Source: Actinomyces haliotis (GTDB taxonomy: Bacteria; Actinomycetota; Actinomycetes; Actinomycetales; Actinomycetaceae). From it: a stretch of 64,000 bases of DNA. This document shows, one piece after another, positions 16,904 to 26,194 of this stretch (the stretch's first letter is position 1; each line of letters starts with the position of its first letter). Location of the stretch: contig NZ_JACWNA010000007.1 of NCBI RefSeq assembly GCF_015355765.1, positions 62,001-126,000 of the forward strand. Direction: 5' to 3'. The notes beneath the pieces were generated by a model. It saw only the letters and a program-made list of their open reading frames with translations, had not been told where the DNA came from and ran no database searches. The position numbers and the translations under genes were made by a program.

Positions 16904-18163
16904 GTGGGCGCTGCGCCTGACGCGGCCGCCCTGCCGCGCCGCGCCGTCGTCGTCACCGGCCTCGGCACCACGAACCCGCTCGGCGGGGACACGGCCTCCA
17001 CCTGGGCCGCGCTGCGCGAGGGCCGCTGCGCCGTCACGGCGCTCGACGAGCCGTGGGTCGAGGAGCACGGGCTCCCAGTCCGCGTAGCGGCCCCGCTCGC
17101 CGTCGACCCGGCCGGGATGCTCACCCCGAAGGAGCGACGGCGCCTCGATCGTGCCAGCCAGGTCGCCCTCCTCGCCGCGCGCGAGGCGTGGGCGCAGGCC
17201 GGCTCCCCCGAGGTCGACCACGAGCGTCTCGCCGTCTCCGTCTCGCCCGGCATGGGCCCGGTCCTCTCCGTCATGGAGGCCTGGGACGCCCTGAGGGAGA
17301 AGGGCCCGCGCCGGGTCCTGCCCACGGCCGTGCCCGCGCTCATGCCCAACGCCCCGGCCGCCACCGTCGGCATCGAGCTCGGCGCCATGGCCGGGATCCA
17401 CGCGCCCGTGTCGGCCTGCGCCTCGGGCGCCGAGGCGATCGCCTACGGCGCGGACCTCATCGCGCTCGACCGTGCCGACGTCGTCGTCGCCGGCGGCACC
17501 GACGCTGCTCTGCACCCCATGACGGTCGCCGCCTTCGGCTCCATGCGCGCTCTGTCGACGCGCAACGACGACCCCACGACGGCCTCGCGCCCCTTCGCAC
17601 CGGACCGGGACGGCTTCGTCCTCGGCGAGGGCGCCGGGGTCCTCGTCCTCGAGTCGGCCGCGCACGCGGCCGCCAGGGGCGTCGAGGTCCTCGCCGTCCT
17701 GGCCGGGGCCGCCGTCACGGCGGACGCCTACGACGTCGCCCGTCCTGAGCCGAGCGGCGAGCAGCAGGAGCGGGCGCTCCGCCTCGCCCTCGAGCGGGCT
17801 GGGATCGCTCCCGAGGAGCTCGGGCACGTCAACGCCCACGCCACCTCCACCCCGGCCGGCGACGTCGTCGAGGCCCGCGTCCTCGCACGCACCGTGCCCG
17901 GCGCGGCCGTCAGCGCGACGAAGTCGGCCACCGGCCACCTGCTCGGCGGTGCCGGCGGGCTCGAGGCCGTGCTCACCACGATGGCGCTGGCCGACGGCTG
18001 GCTGCCGCCGACGCTTCTGCCCGGTGGCCTCGATCCCGAGATCGTCAGGACGGGCCTCGACGTCGTCGGCCCCAAGGGCCGTGAGGCGCCCCGGCTGCGG
18101 GCAGCCGCCTCGACCTCCTTCGGCTTCGGCGGCCATGACGCCGTTCTCGTCCTCACCCGCTGA
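16904..18163 (+). CDS. fabF: 3-oxoacyl-ACP synthase II
   Basis: A 419-residue condensing enzyme that elongates acyl-ACP with malonyl-ACP. The Cys-His-His triad is Cys172 (VSACASGAEA), His312 (NAHATSTPAGD) and His345 (SATGHLLGGAGG), the FabF/KasA type and not the Cys-His-Asn triad of FabH. The GTG start lies one base after the acpP stop with GCAGG overlapping the end of acpP, so the two are coupled. It is the last gene of the fasR-fabD-acpP-fabF operon and is followed by a strong terminator. Confidence 0.95.
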   Translation: MGAAPDAAALPRRAVVVTGLGTTNPLGGDTASTWAALREGRCAVTALDEPWVEEHGLPVRVAAPLAVDPAGMLTPKERRRLDRASQVALLAAREAWAQAGSPEVDHERLAVSVSPGMGPVLSVMEAWDALREKGPRRVLPTAVPALMPNAPAATVGIELGAMAGIHAPVSACASGAEAIAYGADLIALDRADVVVAGGTDAALHPMTVAAFGSMRALSTRNDDPTTASRPFAPDRDGFVLGEGAGVLVLESAAHAAARGVEVLAVLAGAAVTADAYDVARPEPSGEQQERALRLALERAGIAPEELGHVNAHATSTPAGDVVEARVLARTVPGAAVSATKSATGHLLGGAGGLEAVLTTMALADGWLPPTLLPGGLDPEIVRTGLDVVGPKGREAPRLRAAASTSFGFGGHDAVLVLTR

Positions 18164-18195
18164 CGGACCATGGGCCGGGACCACCCTCGCGCACA

Positions 18196-18237
18196 GCGGA
18201 GCGGGGCCCCACCCTCCCGGGTGGGGCCCCGCTCCGC
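18196..18237. terminator. Terminator hairpin after the fab operon
   Basis: A perfect 19-bp stem (18196-18214 with 18219-18237) around a TCCC loop. It also serves the convergent DJ-1/PfpI gene that ends at 18283. Confidence 0.8.
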
Positions 18238-18282
18238 CGCCCCTCGCACCCGGCACCTCGCGGGCACCGGGCTGAGGACCGC

Positions 18283-18831
18283 TCAGGCGCGCTCGGGCAC
18301 CTCAGCGACGATCGCCGCAGCGAAGTCCTCGAGGTCACCGGGGGTGCGCGAGGTGATGAGCGTCCAGCCGTTCGCGGGGCTCACCTTGACCGACTGGTCC
18401 ACCCACGTGGCGCCGGCGTTCTCAAGGTCGGGGCGGATCGACACGTACGAGGTGAGGGTCTTGCCCCTCACGACGCCGGAGTCGATGAGGATCCACGGGC
18501 CGTGGCAGACGGCGGCGACGGTCTTGCCCGCGTCAGCGAAGTCCTTGACCAGGCGACGCGCCGTGTCGTCGGTGCGGAGCGTGTCGGAGTTGACCGTGCC
18601 ACCGGGGATGACGAGGACGTCGTAGTCGTCGGCGGACACCTCGTCGAGGGCGGTGTCGACGCCCTGGACGGACGCCCAGTCCTTGTCAGAGGTGACGGTC
18701 TGGGCGGGCTCACCCGTCGTGGACGCGACGGTCACGTCGAAGCCCGCCTCGCGAAGGGCGTCGCGCGGAGCGACGAGCTCGGGCTCCTCGATTCCGAAGT
18801 CGGTGACGGCGAAGAGTGCCTTGCGTGCCAT
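18283..18831 (-). CDS. DJ-1/PfpI family protein
   Basis: A 182-residue single-domain member of the type 1 glutamine amidotransferase-like family. The nucleophile elbow AAVCHGPWIL carries the conserved Cys-His, and the acid region is FGIEEPELVAPRDAL. The C-terminal half (GKTLTSYVSIRPDLENAGATWVD) is closest to PfpI/YhbO-type stress proteins, known as chaperones, proteases or deglycases. The exact activity here is unknown. It stands alone, with a 240-base upstream gap that contains a G9 run and a TATCCT box (minus strand, 18892-18897). Confidence 0.88.
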   Translation of the reverse strand: MARKALFAVTDFGIEEPELVAPRDALREAGFDVTVASTTGEPAQTVTSDKDWASVQGVDTALDEVSADDYDVLVIPGGTVNSDTLRTDDTARRLVKDFADAGKTVAAVCHGPWILIDSGVVRGKTLTSYVSIRPDLENAGATWVDQSVKVSPANGWTLITSRTPGDLEDFAAAIVAEVPERA

Positions 18832-19070
18832 AGGTACTGCCTTTCCGGGGGGGGGTGGTGCTGTCGCCGGTGCCAACAGCATCCGGCCGGGAGGATATTC
18901 CGACGCGGGCCCCGTGGGCACGATGAGCCGACACCAGCAGCCCGCCTGCGCCCCGGTCGGGGCCGCGGCACGGTGCGGGCGGGGCCCGTCCTCACGGCGA
19001 GGCCCACCGGCCACGACGATCCGTCCGGTGGCGCGAGCGGCCGCGGCGTGGTGGAGCCGACGACGGCCGC

Positions 19071-19571
19071 TCAGCCGACCCTGTGGAGCCAGCGCACGGG
19101 AGCGCCGGCACCGGCGTAGCGGAAGGGCTCGAGCTCGTCGTCCCACGCCTGCCCGAGGGCCAGGTCGAGCTCGCGGCGCATGACGGCGGGCTCGCTCGCG
19201 TGGAGCAGCGCGGCGCGGACGCGGTCCTCCGGCACGACGACGTTGCCGTGGACGTCCGTCTGCGCGTGGAAGATCCCGAGGTCGGGGGTGTGGGACCACC
19301 GTCCGCCGTCGGAGCCGGCGGAGGCCTCCTCAGTCACCTCGTAGCGGAGGTTGGCCCAGCCGCGCAGGGCGGAGGTGAGCATGGCGCCGGTCCCCACGGG
19401 GCCGACCCAGCTCGTCTCGGCTCGCATCATCCCGGGGGCCGCCGGCTGCTCGGTCCAGTCGAGGTGGACGCGACTGCACAGCACCTCGGCGGCGGCCCAC
19501 TCGATGTGCGGGCACAGGGCACGGGGTGCGGAGTGCACGAAAAGGACACCGCGGGTGTAGGCACCGTTCAC
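19071..19571 (-). CDS. DUF3145 family protein
   Basis: A 166-residue soluble protein. TRGVLFVHSAPRALCPHIEW near the start is diagnostic for DUF3145, an actinobacterial family of unknown function. Later RYEVTEEASAGSDGGRW and QAWDDELEPFRYAG also fit. The GTG at 19571 has AGGAGG nine bases upstream and matches the family start; the open frame further upstream is not protein-like. Neighbours give no functional hint. Confidence 0.85.
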   Translation of the reverse strand: MNGAYTRGVLFVHSAPRALCPHIEWAAAEVLCSRVHLDWTEQPAAPGMMRAETSWVGPVGTGAMLTSALRGWANLRYEVTEEASAGSDGGRWSHTPDLGIFHAQTDVHGNVVVPEDRVRAALLHASEPAVMRRELDLALGQAWDDELEPFRYAGAGAPVRWLHRVG

Positions 19572-19635
19572 GATGAATCGCCTCCTGGTCGGTTCGAGAT
19601 TCGCCTTCCCCAACGGTCTCGACCCGTACCGGGCT

Positions 19636-19645
19636 GTCACGTGAC
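19636..19645. promoter_or_regulatory. Ten-base palindrome upstream of the DUF3145 gene
   Basis: GTCACGTGAC is a perfect palindrome 65 bases upstream of the DUF3145 start. It could be a repressor site. It is short, so chance cannot be excluded. Confidence 0.25.
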
Positions 19646-19803
19646 GCACGCGGCGTGCGGGGACATGGTTGCACCCGTCCCCGGGATGGTCCAGACGGCG
19701 CGCCGATGAGCGCACGGCCTGATCCCCAGGCGCGGCAGGGAGACGAGCCCAGCACCGCCGCCGACCGGCCGGCGCCACCCTCAGTGGTGCGGCGCCGTCG
19801 GTC

Positions 19804-20295
19804 TCACAGGCCCTGGGCCCGCAGCTCCTTCATCGCCTTCGAGCGGACCTTGCGCTCGAGGCGGTCGAGGTACAGGTGCCCCTCGAGGTGGTCGCACTCG
19901 TGCTGGATGCAGCGCCCCATGAGCTCCTCGCCCTCGACGACGACCTCCTTGCCATCCAGGTCGATCCCTCGGGCGCGGGCGTACCAGGCGCGCTTCGTCG
20001 GGAAGAAGAGGTCGGGGACGGACAGGCAGCCCTCGTCGCCGTCCTGGTACTCGTCCCAGTTGAGCTCGTCGAGGCGGGGGTTGAGGACGTAGCCGATCTC
20101 CCCGTCGATGTTCCAGGAGAAGGCGCGCAGGCCCACCCCGATCTGGTTGGCCGCGAGACCGGCGCGACCATCGTCGTCGACCGTCTCGAGGAGGTCCTCG
20201 ACGAGGGCCTTGACGGAGTCGTCGATGTCGGTGATCCACTCGCACTCGGTGCGCAGGATCGGGTCGCCGATGATGCGGATGTCGCGGTAAGCCAT
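19804..20295 (-). CDS. def: Peptide deformylase
   Basis: A 163-residue metalloenzyme that removes the N-formyl group from nascent proteins. All three motifs are intact: GLAANQIG (46-53), EGCLSVP with metal ligand Cys90, and QHECDHLEG with His132, Glu133 and His136. The length is that of compact actinobacterial type I/III enzymes. A GAGG site lies seven bases before the ATG. No fmt gene is adjacent; the divergent neighbour starts 60 bases away. Confidence 0.95.
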   Translation of the reverse strand: MAYRDIRIIGDPILRTECEWITDIDDSVKALVEDLLETVDDDGRAGLAANQIGVGLRAFSWNIDGEIGYVLNPRLDELNWDEYQDGDEGCLSVPDLFFPTKRAWYARARGIDLDGKEVVVEGEELMGRCIQHECDHLEGHLYLDRLERKVRSKAMKELRAQGL

Positions 20296-20343
20296 GTTCC
20301 CATCCTCGCACGTCCGGGCGCACCGTCCCGTCCGCGCGGCGGC

Positions 20344-20349
20344 TACCCT
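20344..20349 (+). promoter_or_regulatory. -10 box of a probable leaderless mRNA
   Basis: TACCCT ends six bases before the ATG at 20356 and no ribosome binding site is present. Confidence 0.5.
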
Positions 20350-20355
20350 GCCGCC

Positions 20356-20997
20356 ATGTCCTCGTTCTCACGGCGCCTCGCGCGCCTCGTGCGCCTCGTG
20401 CCCGGCTCCTCCCGACGACGCCGCGTACCCGACGCCGAGCTGCCGTCCCGGATGTCGGCCCTCCTCCCCGACGGGGAGCGAGCCCTCGGCGCGGTCCCCA
20501 TCGAGGAGGACGGGTCGCGGTGGGCAGTCGCCGGCGACCACCGCCTCATCGTTCTCAATGCCGACAGTGTCGAGGACATCCTCGGCTGGGACGAGGTCTC
20601 CCACGGCTCGTGGGACCAGGACACCCGGGTCTTCACGCTCGGCCTGCTGCGGCGCGATCCGCAGACGCGCCCGGCCGATCAGGAGGAGCTGCTGCTCACG
20701 GTTCCCAGGTCCCTGCGCTACATCGAGGCCGACGGCTCCAACCGCGCCCGCGCGGTCGCAGAGGAGCCCTTCGCGCGCGCCCTGCGCCACGGCGTCGACG
20801 GGGCGATCGTCCACCACGTCTCGGGGACCCTCCCCTCGGGGGTGCGGGCGACGGCAAGCGTCCGACGCGACCCCGACGGCGCCCTCTACACGGTGACGGA
20901 CCCGGACGTCTCTGCGGTGACGAGCGAGGAGGACCGGACGGTGCTCGCGGGGCTCATCCGTCGGGTGAGCGATGGTGTGGGGCTGCCCACACGATGA
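20356..20997 (+). CDS. Uncharacterised protein, no recognised family
   Basis: A 213-residue soluble protein with a basic, arginine-rich N-terminus (residues 6-25) and no signal peptide or membrane segment. The middle ([20 protein letters not shown], then [20 protein letters not shown]) reads like a beta-rich domain that resembles a PH-like or short-chain sensor fold, but I recognise no family. Its codon use resembles that of its neighbours. It diverges from def and reads towards tRNA-Asn. The leaderless box at 20344 supports this start. Confidence 0.65.
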   Translation: MSSFSRRLARLVRLVPGSSRRRRVPDAELPSRMSALLPDGERALGAVPIEEDGSRWAVAGDHRLIVLNADSVEDILGWDEVSHGSWDQDTRVFTLGLLRRDPQTRPADQEELLLTVPRSLRYIEADGSNRARAVAEEPFARALRHGVDGAIVHHVSGTLPSGVRATASVRRDPDGALYTVTDPDVSAVTSEEDRTVLAGLIRRVSDGVGLPTR

Positions 20998-21089
20998 CCT
21001 TTCGGCGTCATCCCCGTCGCGGCACGGCGTGCGCCGATTCGACGGCAGCGCGGGGACCTTGCTAAGGTTCTACCCGCGCCGAGCGCGAT

Positions 21090-21161
<72 letters not shown>

Positions 21162-21166
21162 CCACG

Positions 21167-21198
21167 GAAGCCTCCGGACCTCAGGGTCCGGGGGCTTC
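21167..21198. terminator. Hairpin between tRNA-Asn and dnaG
   Basis: Arms 21167-21180 and 21185-21198 pair over 14 positions (one G-T type pair) around a TCAG loop, three bases after the encoded CCA. It should end the tRNA transcript and also the convergent dnaG transcript. Confidence 0.7.
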
Positions 21199-21248
21199 GT
21201 CGCGCGCGCGGCCGGGCCGCGCGCCGGCGCTCGGCGGGATCCGCTGTC

Positions 21249-23273
21249 TCAGACCTCGCGGGCCATCTGCTGGCGGCGGTTCTCGAGGCCCACGATCTCC
21301 TCGAAGACCTCGCGGTAGCCCTCGTCGTCGGGGCTCATGCGGCGGTGCCGGGCGCGCAGCTCAGCCAGACGACGGTTGACCCCGGTGCGCGCGAGCGCCC
21401 GCAGGACCCCGGAGGCGTAGCGGCGTGCCGCGTCGGGATCGGGCTGCCCGGACCCGGCGGCGTTGCCTCGCGGCACCGGCAGGGGAAGCGGCGCGACGGC
21501 GAGCTCGGTGACGGCGGCGCTCACCGGGCCGATGGCTCCGGCACGCACCTCCTCGATCCAGTGGATCGTGGCGCGCTGCGTCGCCTCTGCGGGAGCGATG
21601 CCGGCGGCCTGTGCGCGATCGACGAGCCCGGGCACCTCCGCGGCTCCCCCGGCGGCCTCGACGGCCTCGAAGACGGCACGGTGGATGGGCTGCGTGAAGG
21701 CGGAGGGGTCGAGGTCGTCCGCCCCGGCCTCGGCCGCGACGACGGGCATCTGGACGAGGACCTCAAGCGCCTGGCGCTCGAGGCGCGCGACCGGGTCGGT
21801 GACCGGGGGCAGGCCGGGTCCGGCGGTGGCGCCGTGAGCGCCCTCCTCCTCGTAGAGGTCGCCGCCATAGGGCTCCTCGGCGAGTCCCGGCCGGATGCCG
21901 CGGCGCTCAGCGGCGCGCACGGCACCAACCGCCTCGTTCTCCGGCAGGCCGACCCAACCGGCGAGGCGCCGCGTGTACTCGCGTCGCAGGGCGCGGTCCC
22001 GGATCCCGGCGACGACGGGGGCGGCGGCGCGCAGGCCCCGCACGCGCCCCTCGGCGGTGTCGAGGTCGATGTGGGCGAGCGAGGTCCTGATGACGAACTC
22101 GAAGAGCGGGACGCGCCGCGAGAGCAGCCGCGGGATCGCCTCATTGCCCTCGGCCATGCGCAGGTCGCAGGGGTCCATGCCGTGGGGGTCGACGGCGACG
22201 AAGGTCTGGGCGGCGAAGTACTGGTCCTCGCCGTAGGCGCGCAGAGCCGCCTTCTGACCAGCGGCGTCCCCGTCGAAGGTGAAGACGACCTCTCCCCCGC
22301 GCGCCCGGTTGCCGGCGATGACGCCGGCCGAGGGGTCCGCGCTGTCACCGAGGAGGCGGCGCACGATCTTGACGTGCTCCTCGCCGAAGGCCGTGCCGCA
22401 CGTGGCGACGGCGGTGGTGACGCCGGAGAGGTGGGCGGCCATGACGTCCGTGTAGCCCTCGACGACGACGATCGAGCTGCTCCGGGCGATCTCCTTCTTG
22501 GCCAGGTCGAGCCCGTAGAGGACCTGGGCCTTGTGGTAGATCGCCGTCTCGGGGGTGTTGAGGTACTTGGGGCCCTTGTCCTCCTCCGAGAGGCGCCGGG
22601 CGCCGAAGCCGACCGTGGCCCCGGTGACGTCGCGGATCGGCCAGATGAGACGGTCGCGGAAGCGGTCGTAGACGCGCGAGCCGTTCTGACCGCCCTGGGA
22701 GCACAGACCGGACTCCACGAGCTCGCGCTCCGTGTAGCCGTTCGAGCGCAGGTGGTTCGCGAGGTTGTCCCAGCCGGCCGGGGCGTAGCCGCAGCCAAAG
22801 TGGGCGGCGGCCCGCCGGTCGAAGCCGCGGCCGGTGAGGAAGTCCCGGGCGGCCTGGGCGGCGGGCGTGGCGATCTGCTGGGTGAACCACTCCTGGGCGA
22901 GTCGGTTCGCGTCGAGGAGACGCTGGCGGGTGCCCGGCTCGACGCCACGACGGACCTTGCCCGACCCCTCCTCGTAGTGGAGCTGGACCCCGACGCGTCC
23001 GGCGAGGTACTCGACGGCCTCCGTGAAGGACAGGGAGTTGATCTTCTGGACGAAGGAGATGACGTCGCCGCCCTCCCCGCACCCGAAGCAGTGCCAGAGC
23101 CCCAGCTGGGGGCGGACGTGGAAGGAGGGGGTCTTCTCGTCGTGGAAGGGGCACAGGCCCTTCATGGACCCGACGCCGCCGCTCTTGAGCGTGACGTGCT
23201 CGCCGACGACGTCCTCGATCTTGGCGCGATCGCGCACCGCCTCGATGTCCTCACGCTTGATCAGTCCCGCCAT
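21249..23273 (-). CDS. dnaG: DNA primase
   Basis: A 674-residue primase that makes RNA primers for replication. The N-terminal zinc-binding domain has Cys41-x2-His44 and Cys62-x2-Cys65. The catalytic TOPRIM core includes [12 protein letters not shown] and [14 protein letters not shown] long Ala/Gly/Pro-rich linker (about residues 470-500) precedes a helicase-interacting C-terminal domain, as in other actinobacteria. The ATG is probably leaderless (TAGGAT six bases upstream). It stands next to dgt, as in mycobacteria. Confidence 0.97.
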   Translation of the reverse strand: MAGLIKREDIEAVRDRAKIEDVVGEHVTLKSGGVGSMKGLCPFHDEKTPSFHVRPQLGLWHCFGCGEGGDVISFVQKINSLSFTEAVEYLAGRVGVQLHYEEGSGKVRRGVEPGTRQRLLDANRLAQEWFTQQIATPAAQAARDFLTGRGFDRRAAAHFGCGYAPAGWDNLANHLRSNGYTERELVESGLCSQGGQNGSRVYDRFRDRLIWPIRDVTGATVGFGARRLSEEDKGPKYLNTPETAIYHKAQVLYGLDLAKKEIARSSSIVVVEGYTDVMAAHLSGVTTAVATCGTAFGEEHVKIVRRLLGDSADPSAGVIAGNRARGGEVVFTFDGDAAGQKAALRAYGEDQYFAAQTFVAVDPHGMDPCDLRMAEGNEAIPRLLSRRVPLFEFVIRTSLAHIDLDTAEGRVRGLRAAAPVVAGIRDRALRREYTRRLAGWVGLPENEAVGAVRAAERRGIRPGLAEEPYGGDLYEEEGAHGATAGPGLPPVTDPVARLERQALEVLVQMPVVAAEAGADDLDPSAFTQPIHRAVFEAVEAAGGAAEVPGLVDRAQAAGIAPAEATQRATIHWIEEVRAGAIGPVSAAVTELAVAPLPLPVPRGNAAGSGQPDPDAARRYASGVLRALARTGVNRRLAELRARHRRMSPDDEGYREVFEEIVGLENRRQQMAREV

Positions 23274-23279
23274 GGCTGC

Positions 23280-23285
23280 ATCCTA
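23280..23285 (-). promoter_or_regulatory. -10 box of a probable leaderless dnaG mRNA
   Basis: On the minus strand TAGGAT lies six bases before the ATG at 23273, with no ribosome binding site. Confidence 0.5.
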
Positions 23286-23349
23286 AGCGCGCCCCAGGAC
23301 GTGGACCGACGCCCCGTGACGGCGCCGGCGGCACCGTCGGGACACGTCG

Positions 23350-24720
23350 TCACAGCGCGGAGAACATGCCGCACAGGCGCGCGTGCCAGGAGGTCGCCGA
23401 GGTGTCCGTGAGGGAGGCGATCTGGTCGACGACGGCGCGCTTGCGTCCGGCGCCGTCGGCGGCGTCGCGCCACGCCTGGGCGAAGACGGGCTCGAGGTGG
23501 GCGTCGCCCGACTCGAGGAGGGCGTCGGCGAGGTCGAAGATGAGGGTGCGCTGACGCAGGTAGACGGGCTCGTGCTCGCGGGGCGCCATGACGTAGTGCA
23601 CCGCTGCGCCCTTGAGGACGAGGATCTCGCTGGCCGTCTCCGGCGGGATGACGAGGTCGGCCTCGTACCGGGCGAGGGCGCCGTCGCCGAAGACCTCGCG
23701 GGTGGCGGTGGCGACCGAGGAGACGAAGCGTCCGATGAGGCCGCTCGTGAGGTTCTTCAGCGCAGCCGCGGAGGCCATGCCGCCGTCGTAGGAGGTGAGC
23801 CAGGCCGGCTGGCGGCGCAGGCGCTCCCAGGCGGCGCCGAGCGCGTCGCGGCTGAGGTCCCCGCCGTACCAGTCGAGGGTCGCGTCGAGGATCGCGTCGA
23901 CCTCGCCGTCGGCGTCAAGGACCGCGGGGTCCATCCTCCGGAGCGCCACGGCGTCCTCGACGTCGTGGACCGAGTAGCCGACGTCGTCCGAGAGGTCCAT
24001 GACCTGGGCCTCGAGGCAGCGGCGCCCGGCAGGGGCGCCGGCGCGCATCCACTCGAAGACCTCGCGGTCGTCGTCGTAGCAGCAGTACTTGCGGGCGCTC
24101 TTGCCGGTCGGTCCGCCGGGCCCCTCCCCCTTGGCCCAGGGGTACTTGGCGACGGCGTCGAGGCTGGCGCGCGTGAGGTTGAGGCCGACGGAGCGCCCGC
24201 CGCCGTCGAGGACCTTGGGCTCGAGGCGGGTGACGAGCCGGAGCGTCTGGGCGTTGCCCTCGAAGCCGCCGATGTCCGCGGCGACGATGTCGAGCGCCTT
24301 CTCGCCGTTGTGCCCGTAGGGCGGGTGGCCGAGGTCGTGGGAGAGGCAGGCCGTGTCGGTGACGTCGGGGTCGCAGCCGAGCGCCTGCCCAAGGGCGCGG
24401 CCCACCTGGGCGACCTCGAGGGAGTGGGTGAGGCGCGTGCGGACGAAGTCGTCCGAGGAGGGCCCGAGCACCTGGGTCTTGGCACCGAGCCGTCGCAGCG
24501 CCGAGGAGTAGAGGACGCGGGCGCGGTCGCGCTCGAAGGGGGTGCGCCGCGAGCTCTTGCCGACCTCCGGGACGAAGCGCTCGACGTCGCGTGCCTCGTA
24601 GCCGGGGAGATCGACGGCCGCCTCGCGCCCGAGCACCTGCCCGTCGGGATCCGAGTCCGGCGGGACTGCGCGGGGCGCGGCGTGGACGGCACCCGTCACG
24701 CTCTCGTGGCTGATGGACAT
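23350..24720 (-). CDS. dgt: Deoxyguanosinetriphosphate triphosphohydrolase-like protein
   Basis: A 456-residue HD-domain nucleotide hydrolase. The HD ligands are His99 (RLTHSLEVAQ) and His128-Asp129 (CLSHDLGHPPYGHNGE), with the later conserved DLSDDVGYSVHDVEDA. Family members cleave dNTPs to deoxynucleosides and triphosphate. The C-terminus is the shorter, actinobacterial dGTPase-like type, so substrate preference is not certain. The ATG at 24720 has a TACCTT box six bases upstream. It precedes dnaG on the same strand by 76 bases. Confidence 0.9.
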   Translation of the reverse strand: MSISHESVTGAVHAAPRAVPPDSDPDGQVLGREAAVDLPGYEARDVERFVPEVGKSSRRTPFERDRARVLYSSALRRLGAKTQVLGPSSDDFVRTRLTHSLEVAQVGRALGQALGCDPDVTDTACLSHDLGHPPYGHNGEKALDIVAADIGGFEGNAQTLRLVTRLEPKVLDGGGRSVGLNLTRASLDAVAKYPWAKGEGPGGPTGKSARKYCCYDDDREVFEWMRAGAPAGRRCLEAQVMDLSDDVGYSVHDVEDAVALRRMDPAVLDADGEVDAILDATLDWYGGDLSRDALGAAWERLRRQPAWLTSYDGGMASAAALKNLTSGLIGRFVSSVATATREVFGDGALARYEADLVIPPETASEILVLKGAAVHYVMAPREHEPVYLRQRTLIFDLADALLESGDAHLEPVFAQAWRDAADGAGRKRAVVDQIASLTDTSATSWHARLCGMFSAL

Positions 24721-24726
24721 GGGCCC

Positions 24727-24732
24727 AAGGTA
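24727..24732 (-). promoter_or_regulatory. -10 box of a probable leaderless dgt mRNA
   Basis: On the minus strand TACCTT lies six bases before the ATG at 24720; no ribosome binding site is visible. Confidence 0.5.
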
Positions 24733-24848
24733 TCGCAGCACCGCGTTAGGATGGCTGGGCAAGACGCCAGGCGGGCGTGCGGGCGATCGGCCCGCCGCGC
24801 ACCGGGCCGCAGGACCCGGGCCCAGCCCGGTGGAAGGGAGCCGATGCC

Positions 24849-26075
24849 GTGACCACCACGACGACTCTCGTGCACCGCCCCTACAACGGCCCCCTGGAGT
24901 GGTGGCGTGAGGGCCTCGTCTACGAGGTCGGCTCATCCAGCCTCGGGAGCGTCGAGCTCGACGCGCTGCACGGACTCGTCGACCACGTCCTCTCGCTCGG
25001 CCTCGGCTCCGTCCTGCTGCGCCCCTCGCTCCTAGACGCCGTCAACGACGTCGACGCCCTGCGCTCCTTCATCGATGACGCCCACGGGAAGGGGCTGCGA
25101 GTCCTCCTGCGCGTCTCCGGGGCGCAGGGCCCGGTCACCGGAGCGCGCGCCCTCGAGCACCACCCGATCGTCGTCGGCCACGAGACCGAGGGCGAGGGCA
25201 TCCTCGAGCGCGCGGAGACCTTCCTCTCCGCCGGCGCCGACGGCGTCGACCTCGGTCTCATCGTCCCGCCGGACGTCGCGAGCGAGACCGACCTGGACCG
25301 CCTCAGCGAGTACTTCGCCGTTCTCCAGGGCCTCGTCGCCGAGTACGTCGACGACGGGATCATCGGTGCGGACGTCTCGGCGAACTACCCGGACGCGCTG
25401 CGTCACCACCTCCAGGACGACTGGCTCCACCACCTGCGCGACGACTCGCTCACCCTCTCGCGTTGGGACCGCGAGTCCCTCACCCGGCATATCAACCGCT
25501 CCCTCGAGGAGCACGACCGCTTCGGCGCCGTCCCCACCTGGCGGTACCTGCCCGACTACCACATCGACGCCGACCGCGACCCGGGCGACGGCCGCCGGTG
25601 GTTCGAGATCGACGAGGCTGAGCGCCGGCGCAGGTCACTCGCCCTCCAGGCCCTGGCGCTCGCGCTGCCAGGATCGGTGTACCTGCGCCAGGGCGACGAG
25701 GTCGGTCTCCTCGACGCCGACAAGCCGGAGTCCCCCACCGAGCTCGCGCAGACGGTCAACGCTCTCGCTCACGGCCAGGGAATCGAGTTCGGCTCGCCGC
25801 TCGCCACGGTCCGGCACGCGACCCTGCAGCGCCGTGAGCACGCGCTCTCGACGGCGCCCCTCGCCTTCGTCGAGGGCATGGAGTGGTGCCCGCAGCAGGC
25901 CCTCGCCCTCCTCGCCCGGGACGTGCTCGTCCTCGTGAACACGACGGACGCGCCCATCGCGCTTCCCGAGGGCACGGAGATCATCCTCGCGTCACGCGCC
26001 CTCGAGCAGTCCGAGGGCCGGCTCCTCGTCCCGCCGTCGACGACGACCTGGCTCGCCGCCGAGTCCATGCGCTGA
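24849..26075 (+). CDS. GH13-like protein lacking the catalytic motifs (probable pseudoenzyme)
   Basis: A 408-residue protein with the outline of an alpha-glucosidase/trehalose synthase-type GH13 enzyme: EWWREGLVYEVG at the start and LALPGSVYLRQGDEVGLLD near residues 272-289. The four catalytic regions are altered. Region I (about 84-94, LRVLLRVSGAQ) lacks DxxxNH; region II (130-138, ADGVDLGLI) keeps one Asp but not the Arg; region III (170-180, GIIGADVSANY) has no Glu; region IV (229-240, LPDYHIDAD) has lost NHD. The loop-rich B domain is also much reduced. The frame is intact, so it is probably a non-hydrolytic sugar binder or regulator. The GTG has a GGGAG site. It heads the maltose island. 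Confidence 0.7.
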   Translation: MTTTTTLVHRPYNGPLEWWREGLVYEVGSSSLGSVELDALHGLVDHVLSLGLGSVLLRPSLLDAVNDVDALRSFIDDAHGKGLRVLLRVSGAQGPVTGARALEHHPIVVGHETEGEGILERAETFLSAGADGVDLGLIVPPDVASETDLDRLSEYFAVLQGLVAEYVDDGIIGADVSANYPDALRHHLQDDWLHHLRDDSLTLSRWDRESLTRHINRSLEEHDRFGAVPTWRYLPDYHIDADRDPGDGRRWFEIDEAERRRRSLALQALALALPGSVYLRQGDEVGLLDADKPESPTELAQTVNALAHGQGIEFGSPLATVRHATLQRREHALSTAPLAFVEGMEWCPQQALALLARDVLVLVNTTDAPIALPEGTEIILASRALEQSEGRLLVPPSTTTWLAAESMR

Positions 26076-26194
26076 GAGGCCCGGCTGGTCGCCGGGGACC
26101 GCGACCCACCACTCCCGTGCACTCCTTCCAGCCTCCTCTCCCTCCCACACTGCCAGATGATCCACCTCACCTGAGTGCAACGCTGACCAATTGC

